DNA of 64,000 bases from Haemonchus contortus (lineage: Eukaryota > Nematoda > Chromadorea > Rhabditida > Trichostrongylidae): NCBI GenBank assembly GCA_000469685.2, contig LS997565.1, positions 27,028,645 through 27,092,644 of the forward strand, written 5' to 3'. Made by a program: the position numbers and the translations under genes. Below the pieces are notes generated by a model. It ran no database searches. It was not told where the DNA came from and saw nothing but the letters and a program-made list of their open reading frames with translations. This document shows, piece by piece, positions 42,791 to 54,600 of this stretch (positions within the stretch are counted from its first letter, which is position 1; each line of letters starts with the position of its first letter).

Positions 42791-45586
42791 GAGTCTAAGA
42801 AGAATCAGATTAGGGATCTTGACGCCCACACTTCATGTCCTCAGCGGATGGTTTTAGCCTTGTGGCGAGGGTGGAGTTGGGGGTGTAGAGACTGTTGCTA
42901 CTCTACATGTGTAAAATAACGTGGTGAATGTGCTAACTGATGCTGATTATGGCAAAGAAGGGTCACGAATATGGGAACTTTTGAAGAATTCGGTGATTGT
43001 TTTGTTTTTCATGTTTTCCTTACAATTTACGGGTCATTCCAATACAATGTTGTGCTTTCAATCTTCTATTTTTGTAACGGCAGAGCCTTATTTTCAAAGA
43101 AGTCTTCGTACAATGCTCTTCGCTGGGACCAACCAACGCAAAAATCTCTCCAATTGTAAGAACTCGGAGCGATACTGAGTTCTGTTGAAAAAGGTACCAA
43201 TGCCATTACAGACATCTGCATATCTTGAAGACATCTTGTGAAGACTTGATTCCTTGACTCAGGAGCGTTTTCAAAGTGCGAACTAGACATTCAAATAGAG
43301 TGATGCTACGTTCACCATTCGAATAGTCTAGTTAATCTTGCCAATTTCACTTCTGACCATAAGTAATAAGCATTGCGAAACTGTTTTGAATGCGACCCAA
43401 CTGGTTACAAGTACAAATTAAAAATTGAATCCCTGCTCCATAGGCGTTCAGGCCAACTAAGCGCTCCTTTCCTGTTCGTAAACCGGCACCGGAGATAAAA
43501 GCACTTACTTCTACATCAGAGTGCCCCAGCAACTCACCTCATGAGCCAAGTGCACTCTGTGGCGCCAATACTAGTCTACTGCACTGTGACAGAGTATCAC
43601 CAACGGGATTGATTAATCCCAGGCAGTTTACGGAAGATCACAATGCAATTGAACGACTTGTGATAGTGCACGGAAGAAGAGTAGATTGTAATGCATTCCG
43701 AAGATACCAAGCTGGTATCACAGGTAAAACAAAAATCGACTATTAGAGACGCTAAGAACATAAGAATCAAATTCTGATCGCTCCCTTGAAGATATCCAAC
43801 CATAAATACTGGCTGCAAAAAATCTCTGGTTGTGGCCACTCCAGATTCAAAAATCTACGATTCTAGTCCAAATTGAGTGAGAAGAATAGAAAATGGATAA
43901 ACTGCTACGGGTGCTAGCTGAAATAGTGGGCGAGAGATTCAAGCATCAATGAAGTTATGCCACCATTCCTTTGAATGGGCAAAGCTTCAATGCACTTCCC
44001 CTTTGTTTTCTATCGAGCTATTATATTCGATGGGAACCTCCGATTACATAGTTGTTCAACGGGAGAACTCTGTTCAGATCGCATTCCTTGATTAACCGCT
44101 GTCCTACCTCGTTGACATAATAACGTCAGAATCAAGTGGAACCTTAGAAAAGCAGCACTGAAGAACAGTAAACATCAAAAGATGATTTGCCCTGATAGGT
44201 GTGTGAAGACATTGAGTGACGAGAAAACAAAGCCTTAGTTGGACCTGATGGGAACTCACGTCAGGTGGCCTCCACGACCAGCCTCTGCTGCATCAGGTAG
44301 CAGGAAAAGTCCCGAATCGTGGTTGTAGAAGATGGTGATCTTTCAAGTATGAAAGTAATGCCTTTAATCCCAGAAGTAGTGCTAGTGAGGAAGAGGACTT
44401 GCATTTCAAGCATAAGGTCACTGACCTGAACTGTCTCGAAGGTGATCAGCAAGTTTTTGTTTTCATTAATATGTTACGAGTCTCCCCTCTCTCACCAGTG
44501 CAAAACCGCTCTGCACTATAAACCTGTAATCTAAAATCTATAAATAGCTATACCTCGGTTGCTATTTACAATCTATGAAGGTTGCACAGAACACGCTGTG
44601 AAGGTGCACAGTTTCAAAGAGCAGACATATAAATCAGTCGAATGAAACTCCTGAATTTGGCAATTGAGCCATTTTCTCACCGACTTACCTTTCGGTGTTT
44701 ACAGAAAATCCTCATTTATATGTTAAGAATGACAAGTGAAGGCAATCTATCAATTGCCCTTTGCCATGAGTTGGATTTTTTTAGACGTCTTGTATTCCCG
44801 AGAAAATTTGTTAACGTGAGCTTCACCTTTTCTCAAGCCAGTTCATGACGTCAATCTCGAAAACTCTGCTCTCAAGAAAATTTTACTCCTAAAGGCAGAT
44901 TTCAAGAAAGCGATTAAAATTCAGCAACGAAGCGCTTCCGAAGAACCCGAGCCCATGCACCTACCGCATGGAAAACTACGTTTATTTGAATGGATTTAGC
45001 TGAGAATTCTTATAACGAATGCTTCCAAACGCAAGTCCCAGCACTATAAAGTGTTCCAGTAAGTGTGATCTGGGAAAGGCAACGAGGAACACCGGAAATG
45101 TTTAAAATGTAGAATATTCACCTGCATTACTTGTTGTCCGCTGACCATTTGTCTAAGCTGACTACGTATGACATCCATTCGATCCATTGTGGTCTAGTGA
45201 ACTCTACTTGCCTAAGGGGCAAGAGGAATATCGCTCACAACTGTTCCTTCTGTAATTTTGTTAAGAAGACCGATCATTGGGCTAGCAACCGTTTCGGCGT
45301 TTGTTTGACGCCCCGAGAAATTCAGTCAGTAGCCACTCTGATCCAACTGTTTTCTCAAAATGACGTGAGTGTAAACACTTCCTTGAGATGAGCAAAAACT
45401 TCCCTGATTTTTACTCGCTCAGGAGCTCGAAACTATGGATTACACCTGCACTTGGCGTATAGGGAGTAGCGATTATTGTCCTTTCCTCATCGCTTCTGAT
45501 AGCGGTCTGTATGCTATGTAGTCCTGGCTTCTTGGAGTGTCCTTGAAAGATGAGTTCGCTTCTGAAAAGGGGAAGCACAATGAAGC
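42791..45586. other. spacer; possible remnants of a minus-strand gene
   Basis: No complete gene was found. Two coding-like pieces bounded by splice-like sites occur on the minus strand. One is 44339-44260, reading ITIFYNHDSGLFLLPDAAEA and continuing to a GTGAGT donor. The other lies near 44140-44105, reading VPLDSDVIMST before a GTAGGA donor. I could not chain them or identify a family. Confidence 0.3.
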
Positions 45587-45645
45587 GAAAGTAGCAACGC
45601 TGAGAATATGGACGCAAAGCCCATGTTCTCAGCGGTGCTACTTTC
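45587..45645. repeat. 59-nt hairpin
   Basis: GAAAGTAGC-AA-CGCTGAGAA at the left pairs with TTCTCAGCG-GT-GCTACTTTC at the right, with a further ATGG/CCAT pair and a short loop. There are only a few mismatches. Confidence 0.85.
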
Positions 45646-45870
45646 CCACGCACATTCTTTGTCGTCTTTTTCACTATTTCCTCAATGTTCTTAAATGTCT
45701 GCCACACTGTTTCCTGCTTTCTGCTCAGATCCGGAGCTGGGTCGTTCATCTTGATTTCTCAGCACGGATACTGGTAGCTAGAGCATCATAAGGATTTTGC
45801 ACCCTTGAGCGTGAAGGGAGCATTAGCACCGGCCCGTACTTAATGAATAGCATTTTCTTTGAATTCAGCC

Positions 45871-46547
45871 TTAAAGGCATCGTTCACGATAAAAAAAAGT
45901 TATTGAGTTCTTACCTTATTAATACTCAGTGGCCCTCATGGGTTGCAGAGGGGACCCTCTCACTCCCCCAATCTCGACGTCCAAGGCATAGTGGCAGCCC
46001 CGTTGTTGCCGCCGTTCGCGTTCCCGCCCCTCGATCGGTATCACGTTGGACGAGTGTCGAGACAATACAGATCGCTATTATTCGTTCTAGGACCCACGCA
46101 CAATCAGCTAATCGCCGAGTGAAGATACGACGTTTTTCTCCCATTCTTTTTCCCTCTGTTTTTCTTTTTGCTGCCGCGATCCCTTATTTAATTTCCTACT
46201 CCTAGAGGCTGAAAAAGGTGAGCTACTTTCGCTGACACTAGGGTTTTTAAGTTTATTTATGCTTATACGTGAATGAATTTTTCCTTACCATTGTCTGTTA
46301 TTCGCACCAGGACCCACACGCGCGCAGTGGAACACACTGTTCAGCTCGTCCGGACACCCCACTCTTCTTCATTTTTCGGGTTTCATTCTCATCTAGCCCA
46401 CTTTTTAACGTTTTTTCGAAGCCTTTTTTCACTCTGGAAATACCGATGCGCGCAGTTTCTTCACCTCAGTCGCACTAGTCTCGATCTTGTCTTCCATATT
46501 TCATCATAATCTGGATTACCCAAAGTTGTCAAGAACGGTGCCTTTAA
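45871..46547. mobile_element. TTAA-flanked MITE, copy 2 (677 bp)
   Basis: Same family as 34088-34763, with TTAA at both borders, ends TTAAAGGCATCGTTCACGAT and the complement of TTAAAGGCACCGTTCTTGAC, and near-identical interior. Open frames inside it recur in copy 1 and are not genes. Confidence 0.83.
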
Positions 46548-46889
46548 GCCGATTTTTCCACAAGCACGCAGTGTTCTAGAGGGCCGCGACGAAAACTTCG
46601 CGGGATGGCATATCTCTGCCAAACCTCGCACGGTGACCATAACTTCCTCGTGATGAGATTGATGATGGCGAGATTTTGATTGCGTGGTCGAAAGTTCACA
46701 ATGTACTTCTAGAATAGTTTGAACACTTCGATGTCCCACGGCTTGAATTGCCGCTTCTTGCAACAGAGTTGGAGGCTTTTTCAGTTCACGATGTCGTCGA
46801 GGTCCATCTCATTTTACAGCAAGTACAGTCTTCTCAGGCTGAAACTTGTCACTGCACCAAATACAGGGCGAGCATGATGTATTGTAGTG

Positions 46890-47130
46890 ATATAGGCGCA
46901 CGCAGGTATGGGTAGCGGATCAAATCCGCTGCCGATATTCGCCGGGGTCAGCCGAGCCTTACATCCCTCCGAGGTGGCTTAGCGCTAAACAGGATAAAAA
47001 TACTAACCAGCCATCGTGAATCATTGCGTGACTACCTACGCATTCAAAAACAGACGCCACTACGGTTCTAAGCGGAAGTCAAACACGTGGACGCACCCCA
47101 AAAACAGGATGATCAACGTCGAAGATTTCG
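46890..47130 (+). mobile_element. tRNA-Val-derived SINE, copy 5
   Basis: GCGGATCAAATCCGC is a B-box-like stem, and the body and tail (GACTACCTACGCATTCAAAA, then CGCACCCCAAAAACAGGATG) match the family. The A-box is degraded. Confidence 0.55.
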
Positions 47131-47313
47131 GATTTCTATCCTTTCATCTTGTTGCTAGGAACAGGCCCAATTCGTTATCAGTTCTGAGCACTACATCATC
47201 ATGACCCTCTCAGCATAAAACCATCCAAAAGAATCGAAGAAGGGTATTCCCGAATGACCATTTCAAGGGTTTTCCGTATTCCATCCATCGAAGTAAACGG
47301 CATAGAAATCATA

Positions 47314-48627
47314 TGCAGGGTGGCTACAAAGTATGGTCCGCCAAACCACACGTCGCTTGCTAATCTGTAATCCCTGTTTCTGCTGTGCAATATATGCTCT
47401 GGATAAAGCATGTCAGTCATGCACTATAGCCAAATTATTGCGACTGTCGGTATAAGTACCTCGGAGAAAATGCGAGCATCTCCTCACCGTGCCACAATCG
47501 CACATCTCGTAAGGATAAGGATGGTTTAAGGATAAGGATGTTCCGCTGTGGAGATCGCAAGAAAGCTGCACGACAGAACGGTCAGAAGAATTGTGGACCA
47601 GTACAGGGAGTGTGGACACCATTTACCACTTCCAAAATCAGGGCGTTCAAGAATTGTCGTCATTGTTCCTCGGATGCGGAAGGTGATCAAGAAGAGGATC
47701 TCACGCGAGGATTAGGTCAGCATGAACAAAATTGCTTCGGATTTGCATATATCACAAAGAAGTGTTCAAAACATTGTGGAATACGAACTAGATTTTCACA
47801 GTTACCGCTTCATCCGAGGCCAGATGCTCAGCAAAGCAGCAAAGAAGAACAGACTGAAAAAATGTCAGAAGCTTCTGGCAGCAGTTCGTGCGGGCCGCGT
47901 CTCGGACATCGTGTGGACAGACGAGAAAGTCTTCACGGTCGAGGTCACGCACAACAGCCAAAACCAGCGGCAGTTGCTATCTCGGGCAGAGAAGAACTCC
48001 AGAAAACGACGAGCGAAAACTCGGAGCCTGTTCACGAAGTCGGTGACGGTATGGCCCGGAATAACATCGGAAGGCTAAACACCTTTCGTTTTTGTTGATA
48101 AAAGCATCGAAATTAACTCCGAAACTCAGCAGAATGTTATTTTAGGGACACACTGATGCTAAGGGCCCGAAATCACTTTTAAGAATGGAACTTTGTCATG
48201 CGACAGGAATGGGCACCAGCACATGGGTAGGAATCCACGATTTCCTTCTGCCGACATCATTTTCCTGGTTTCTGGGGCAAAGACATGTGGCCATCTAACT
48301 CCCCAGACCTTAATTCAATGGGCAACTCCGTTTGGAACTATCTGCAGCAGAAAATGTCTTCTTCACCCCACCGCAGTTTGGACAGTCCAGAAGCCGCTCA
48401 TCAGAGGGAATCGCAGAAAATTGATGCCGACTACTCGCGGCCCACCGTGGGAGCCTTTATGAAGAGATTGGGAGCTTGTATTCTGGCCAAAGGCGATCAT
48501 TTCGAACAATACCTCGAATAAGTGTTCTCTTATCTCAGTCATACCATTTAATGAAGATTCTTGACAAAATGTGGCCTATTTTTTTCACGCGGATAAATAC
48601 CGAACCATACTTTGTAGCCACCCTGTA
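47314..48627 (+). mobile_element. Tc1/mariner transposon, nearly complete
   Basis: Inverted ends share CAGGGTGGCTACAAAGTATG, and the right end is followed by TA (48626-48627); the left TA is altered to TG. The length is about 1.31 kb. The interior carries a nearly continuous transposase on the plus strand. It is the best preserved coding transposon in the window. Confidence 0.88.
47535..48521 (+). pseudogene. Tc1/mariner transposase with few lesions
   Basis: From about 47535 the frame reads VEIARKLHDRTVRRIVDQYR (first helix-turn-helix). A TAG at about 47713 interrupts it. From 47722 it continues with MNKIASDLHISQRSVQNIVE (second helix-turn-helix) and IVWTDEKVFTVE with the first catalytic Asp, to a TAA at 48076-48078. 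After a small gap and frame change, FVMRQEWAPAH marks the second catalytic site, where Asp appears replaced by Glu. WPSNSPDLNSMGNSVW holds the third. The C-terminus ends near 48521. Two stops, a frameshift and the altered second acid make it inactive. Confidence 0.85.
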
Positions 48628-50689
48628 TTTACGTGTGTCATATTTCGTGATAAGAGGAGCTGATTTTTCAACCCTCCCTTGATTCGCTGCTGAACAATCC
48701 AGACAATCTTCCGCTTGAGCCTCGCCAGGGGTATCCAAGCACGGCCTGATTCGGAATACAGTTTGTGTTTTTTTTCTTTTCATTATTTTGCACATGACAC
48801 AAACTTAATGTGGGTGGCATCTGTGAAATTGTGACCAGGTAAACAACATTGTTGTGCCGTTATTAAAATTGCTCCACTACTTTTCAACAAACCACTATGA
48901 TTATGTAACATATCATACAATAGACGGACGCACTGTTCCGTGCTCTGAGAAACTACGCAGATATTATGATGTCGGCCGTTCGAGGGAAGCCAAGCGGCAG
49001 CTTCAAGTTTTTACACTTCAGATAGAATTACTGAACATCCTGAATTTGTATTTTTTACCCTGCATTCCGAACAGATTAACGTGAGGACGTCGAATTCTAT
49101 CAGAAAGAAAAATCGTACGAGAGAAAGACACAAAAGAATTACACTGACAGTGTTTTTATTTACTCTGAGCAATTATGTTGTTGGTAACTATGTACAGACA
49201 CATATTATGAATGGCCGTTACCTCAAGTCAGATAGGTGCGGAAAGTTAGGTCGGGAAGCGTATTTTATTAATATAGATTCACTGGGGAGGAGTGAATTCA
49301 GTTGATTTCCAACACGCTGTGGTAAATGGCAGAGTTCACGGGTCCGCTCCGTTCCGCGCTACCATTTGGTCCACGTCAGTCAACTCGAAAAGAAGATTAC
49401 ATGGACCGGACCAATCATTGGCTCCACCGAGACCTACTGATTAGTGGTGCTGCTATGTCACCTCGAGACCGCAGTTGGTTTCGCAGCGCTAGAAGTGGTT
49501 GGGGTGACATAGCTTCGACGGAGGCGCGGAGAGCACATTCCATTCACGATGATCTTGTGGTATCTTGTCTTAAACAAATAATGGATATGGCAGCCCAGAG
49601 TAGCTGTAGAGGAGAAAACGCGGAAATCGCGGTTTTGAGAAATCTAAGGGCTCGAAAAAGAATTAGTATGAGGGGTTGCATGAAAGGTGTAATTAGCGAG
49701 CTGTTCGAGGGTGCGCGCCATTGCATACAGCTGGCTGCACCGAGCTATCCGCGTGCAAGGTGTGGGTGCCGGTGTGGAACGTGAAGCGGTGCACTGCTGA
49801 ATAAAAAAATTAAAAACTAGGAGCTCTTCCGTCCATCCGTGCGTGCGCTGGACAAACCGATTTTAGAGCTATTTTTACGCACCAACTGGGTCGTTTTTTG
49901 ACCGACAGCTCCTTAGGCGGTCCTTGAAGGTCACAGGTTTCTCCAAGGAAGACACCTCAGAAACTATTTTTAACGTGAACTGTGCCTTCCGTCCTGATCA
50001 AAGCGGATATGACGTTGTCGACGGTCATGCCCGCCGGTGCATAAGCGAAAATGATATAGCATAACACAGAAGGGATGCTCACTCCGCCCCTTCAAGCAAA
50101 TTGCATCTACTGAATTTCTTCTTGAATAGCATACTTCTTCTCAGTGTATCTGAGCAACATGTGCTAGCAGTCATTTAGGTTCTAGTTAATCAGTTCCTTA
50201 TATCATCAGTACTTTTAATTTTTTATGCAGGACTCTGGCTACCGTATTCACTGGATTCTGTTTCTGTTCTCTTCCTGGTCGACCAGCGCCCACTGTTGAT
50301 CTTTTTTTGAAGAAGTCGTCGCTTTGAAAGCCAAAACAGGAACTTTCACAAATATCTAACGACATTTGTCTTGCGAATATTCCACGGGATACTTCATCGA
50401 TCCTATTCAATTTTGAGTCTAGCTGTCTAGATGGGAAGATTCACTAAACGTAACACAATCAGGTCCCTGGAAGCCTAACAGTAAGCATCAACAAGGTAGA
50501 CAACTTATTGGAGAGAACTACGGTAAGCCCCTGGAAGAGAGTTACGGTTGCGTCGAGTTGATTGACACTAAGACAATCTGCTTTTATGCCTTCGTTTCTA
50601 GACCCCGACTTCTTCGCACAGGGGTCAGTGCCAAAGGGCGGAGATGTATTTCCGATAGTTGTTCATCCGAGCTGACCGAACCTCCATCA
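48628..50689. other. spacer with a possible further MITE
   Basis: No gene is recognised. About 49328-49988 is bounded by GGCAGAGTTCACG and CGTGAACTGTGCC, which resemble the ends of the TTAA-flanked MITEs, but lacks TTAA and shares no interior with them. A 152-codon frame (49326-49784, +) lies within it and has no known domain. Confidence 0.4.
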
Positions 50690-50825
50690 TTCGCGCTCTG
50701 CTAACTGGTGCTAGACTGACCCGAGAGAATAAATATGCGCTGTTATGCACATCGGCTGACCAGCAGTTTACTGTGTAGATCCTATATGTGTTCTGAATGG
50801 AAGTCGAATGCGGAGCGCAGTAGAA
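50690..50825 (+). mobile_element. tRNA-Val-derived SINE fragment
   Basis: GGTGCTAGACTGACCC, CACATCGGCTGACCAGC and GTTCTGAATGGAAGTCGAAT match the body of the family copy at 30327-30595. The head is absent. Confidence 0.5.
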
Positions 50826-51329
50826 CAACAGGAATGCTCAACGATAAGAAATTTTGTCCTTCAGGCTTTTTGATCGTTATACTTGGTAAGCATCAGAGCC
50901 CATGATTGACGCATCCACCGCTGCAATCACTGGTAGCGGCTGGCAATGCTTGTTAGCCTAATTATCTTCATACCATTTCAAACTTAAGTTGAGTGCATCC
51001 ACCGACTTCTAACTTCCTGAACCGAAGACACCTTTCTAGATTCCCTGCAGCAATATAACCATGTCCTCCAGTGGTTTTTATTATAGTTCTTTGTGTGTGA
51101 TCCTAAATTCCATCTTATTTCTCTTTATAGAATATTACAACATTAGAAAATGAGTATTGCATGCAACCCTCCTTACACACATACGTTTTTGGTATAGAAA
51201 GCAACGAGTACGGAAACCATATCAACTGCTCCCCTTAGCAGAGCGTCGGTCTGATTCTCTTGATTCCCAAACAATACCGTTGCTGCAGTGTAGGGATGGA
51301 TTATAGCGTGAATTCCAGCAAAGCTAGGC

Positions 51330-51400
51330 GTTTAACAATTTCAAGCCCACGACAAGCGTATGCCTGAGTCTGGCGCCTTAGCCACTCGGCCATCCGTGCG
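51330..51400 (-). pseudogene. tRNA-Leu(CAG)-like fragment
   Basis: On the minus strand GCACGGATGGCCGAGTGGC and TAAGGCGCCAGACTCAGGC match the 5' half of a tRNA-Leu, with CAG at the anticodon. The 3' half is wrong: the B-box is decayed (GGGCTTGAAATTG), no variable arm is clear, and the acceptor strand does not pair. It is a tRNA pseudogene or the head of another SINE, not a working tRNA. Confidence 0.6.
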
Positions 51401-51459
51401 TTGTTGTTGAACAACAGACCGATATCAAGTTTCTAACTGTGCAAATTTGGCGTGTTGAT

Positions 51460-51592
51460 AGCTCGTCCAAACGCCCCACTCTTCTTCATTCTTCTGGTCT
51501 CATTCTCGTCCACCTCCCTTTTTGACGATAGGAAGAAGTCTTCCATTTCGTCATAATCTGGGTTACCCAGAATTGTCGTGAACTGTGCCTTT
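51460..51592. mobile_element. fragment of TTAA-type MITE
   Basis: GCTCGTCCAAACGCCCCACT and the terminal TTGTCGTGAACTGTGCCTTT match the right part of the MITEs at 34088 and 45871. The left part is deleted. It sits just upstream of the chemoreceptor gene, within its likely promoter. Confidence 0.72.
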
Positions 51593-51641
51593 GACCGGAA
51601 GCAAAAAACAAAATAAATTGCTCAGTAATTGCGAAACTTTC

Positions 51642-51643
51642 AG
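51642..51643 (+). promoter_or_regulatory. candidate trans-splice acceptor of SRSX mRNA
   Basis: TTTCAG is followed six bases later by the receptor ATG, the standard nematode spliced-leader arrangement. Confidence 0.6.
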
Positions 51644-51649
51644 TTCTTC

Positions 51650-54600
51650 ATGTATCCTAGTGCAACACCGACTCCATACAAGGTGTTCTACATTGTGGTA
51701 CCGACAATCAGCATTGTTGGTAATGCATCCGTCGTTTATGTGACAATCCTTAGCAAGTAAGTTTCCATAGGGTACTGTGCTCCAACTAGGAAGAGTTACC
51801 ACTACTTCTGATTCATTCAGGAACCTTCGAAGCCATTGCAGCATACTAATCGCACTATTATCGCTTGCCGACATTGTGCTAGTGGCCTCCAATATCATTT
51901 CTACCATTGCCTACAATGTGTAAGTCTAACGAAAAATTGCATTTCGCAATGCTCAAGATAACAAATGCCAAAGAGCATCAATTCAGCTTAGTATGTGTCT
52001 CTATTTGCGTGTTAGTCACGTAGATGGCTACCAGCAGCACATTCACCTGTAGAGGCTTGATCGAATTTGGAAAGGATAGGGCGCCCCAGTGGTTGGGCAC
52101 ACACCTGAATAGCAGCGCCAGATGGAGAAATTCCTGATTTGGCTCTCTATATGTCACCCTCAGACGCCATCCACGTACTTTCCCAATCACTTGGGCAATG
52201 GGATGAATGTGTCTCAGTCCCTCGATTGTGATAGGTTGTGATAGATTATACAGTGCAATGCTGTTGAGTAGGACCGCTCCACAAACTGCTCAAATCTCAG
52301 GACCGAATAAGAAGGAGGTCAACTTCTGAACAAATCTTTTGAAGACCGTAGGAAGCGAGCCAGAAATATCTAAAATGACGTCGTGGGCTGAACAGATAGG
52401 GGGGGGGACTCACGACAGCTTTTTCTTCTTCTCCTCAGCATTAAACCGTCGTAGGGTACGCTGTTCTCGTCAGCCGTCTCCACTTCTTTCTATACACGGC
52501 ATCTTCACCCGTTATATTAGCTTTGGCGAGGTCCTCCTTGATCAGGTCTTATCATCCTTCCTTTGGGATCCTCGTGGTCACTTACCCCGAACTCCATTGT
52601 TATGTTATCGAGTGATTCGGTGGTCTTCTCAGTACTGCCCAAACCATAGCAGACGGTGCTCTCTCATCTTCAGCTGGACAAGGTCGTTTGTGTAGCCGCC
52701 CTGATGCCTTCATTTCTGATAAGGTTCAGCCGCGTCCAACCACGGTCTCATCTAAACATTCTCATTTCAACGTGATGGAGCTGTCTTTCATAACTTTTGC
52801 TTACGGAATAACACTCGCTACTGTAGAGCATCCTGGGCCTACCACTAGGCGATGCACGTTTCATTGAGGGATCTGGAGTACTGATATACCAGTGGATTCC
52901 CTCACTTCATCCATGCCGAGTTTATTCGCTAGCTTACGACCTGGTCTACTTTAACATCAGCGGCTAGATCACTCCCCAGGTATTGGAAATCTTGAACTTT
53001 TATGATGGCTCCCTTGAGACCGTCTATGATTGACTCCATGCACTCCTCTGAGCTGGGGAACCTGGTCTTCTTAACTAGCCAGTACTCTCTGCCACTTTTG
53101 CAGCTTGTCCTGGAGTTCTCCTTTGCTCTTCGCTACGGGAGCGATTTTAGAATAACTCTTCCAAGAGGAGGAAGGATGTAGAGGATCGTCTTCAGTGGAC
53201 CATCCATGAGTTCTTTTGTGATGACGTCCATTGTAAGCAGGAAGAGGCACGGGCTTGCAGCTGATCTCTGGGGTAGTCTAAGAGTGATATCTGCAATATG
53301 GCCCAGAATTATTGGACTGGATATACTGTAAATTTGATGTGTTATGATTGGAAAGTGATATGATTTCATCACAATCACCGACTTTAATCGAACTCCGACT
53401 AGTTATTCCGAGATGGTACACGCTAATTCTATGCGTGACACCATTCCAATAAGGGGAGCCTCCCAAAAACAGGATTGATGAGCGCTGAAGAATTGATTCG
53501 GTCATTGCTCAAACTACCAAAATATAAAGCAATCAAGACATTCTTTGGCCAAAGTCATCATTTGAGAAACTGGAGGTTCACACATATTCATTGACCTTGC
53601 GTGTTCATATAGAAAATGTGGGTGTCCTGCATGGCTTCTCAGTTGAACATATTGGTATGGTAGGAAATTGAGTCGAGGTTGGTTCTATGATGTGATTCCT
53701 TCTCGATCGGATCTTTTGCAGTTGGTCAGGGGCTTATCATAGCATGATTCACTGAGGGCCGAACTTGGTCTCCGTTTTCAGTTTATGAAAACCTCACTGC
53801 TCACTGCTTGTGTATTTGTTTCAGTCTACGCAGCGACTCCATCTCGCACACGGCCTGCGTCTACCTACAACTGCCCTCAATTTTCGCTGCATGCCTTTCG
53901 CCACTGCTCCTTCTTAGTGTAGCAACAGACAGATTATTTTCCCTGATGGATTTCTAGTAAGTTCTAAATCGTATCTTATGGCTATCACTTTTGACAACAT
54001 TTTGCTTGTACGAGAAGTAAAAAATAACATAGTAAAGCTAACGCGCTTATTATCTTACCAAATACTCTGCCAGAGGATTAAATTGCATTTGGCGAAGTCT
54101 CTCACTGGCAAAAGAAACGTTCAATGGCGAAATCTCTGGACAAAACCACCGAGAGAAAGTTTAAAACATGCTCATTGTCCTGCATCATTCCGACCCATTC
54201 GTCATATGAGTAATTCGTCAGTGTTCGTGTTTGGAAGAGTGCCAGTGTGTGTCACTGACGCACTTTTGATTATAGTTTGAGTGACCGTTTTGCAAATTTA
54301 TCTATCGTTAAGCAGACCGGTGGTAAACTCTTATCCAAAACTCTACATGGCGGCGCAGCTCTTACCCGGATGCTCATTTGGAGCAGTCATGGACGTATGG
54401 GCATTCCTGTACAGGGTATCAGACGAGTAGGTTTTTCAGAATATAATAGAAAGTAGGTGTGAGTATCGCCATCGAATTTAACTCTGTATTGCAGACAAGG
54501 AATATGCACCCTGGCGACTCCTATGAAAGGTGAAAGCTACCAGCTATATTTCAAACTGCTTATGGCGACAAGTGTCCTGGTTATTTTGTGCTACAGTTGC

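Noticed and set aside
43380..43560. A third tRNA-derived SINE on the minus strand
   Set aside because: A- and B-box-like stretches are present but too weak, and no second copy was found.
45843..46205. 120-codon plus-strand frame with arginine-rich content
   Set aside because: It lies inside the TTAA-flanked MITE, and the frame recurs broken in the other copy.
47538..48098. A 186-codon plus-strand frame that could be taken as a hypothetical gene
   Set aside because: It is an out-of-frame shadow of the transposase read in another frame across the same region.
51330..51400. A functional tRNA-Leu gene
   Set aside because: Only the 5' half matches; the T-arm and acceptor strand are degraded.
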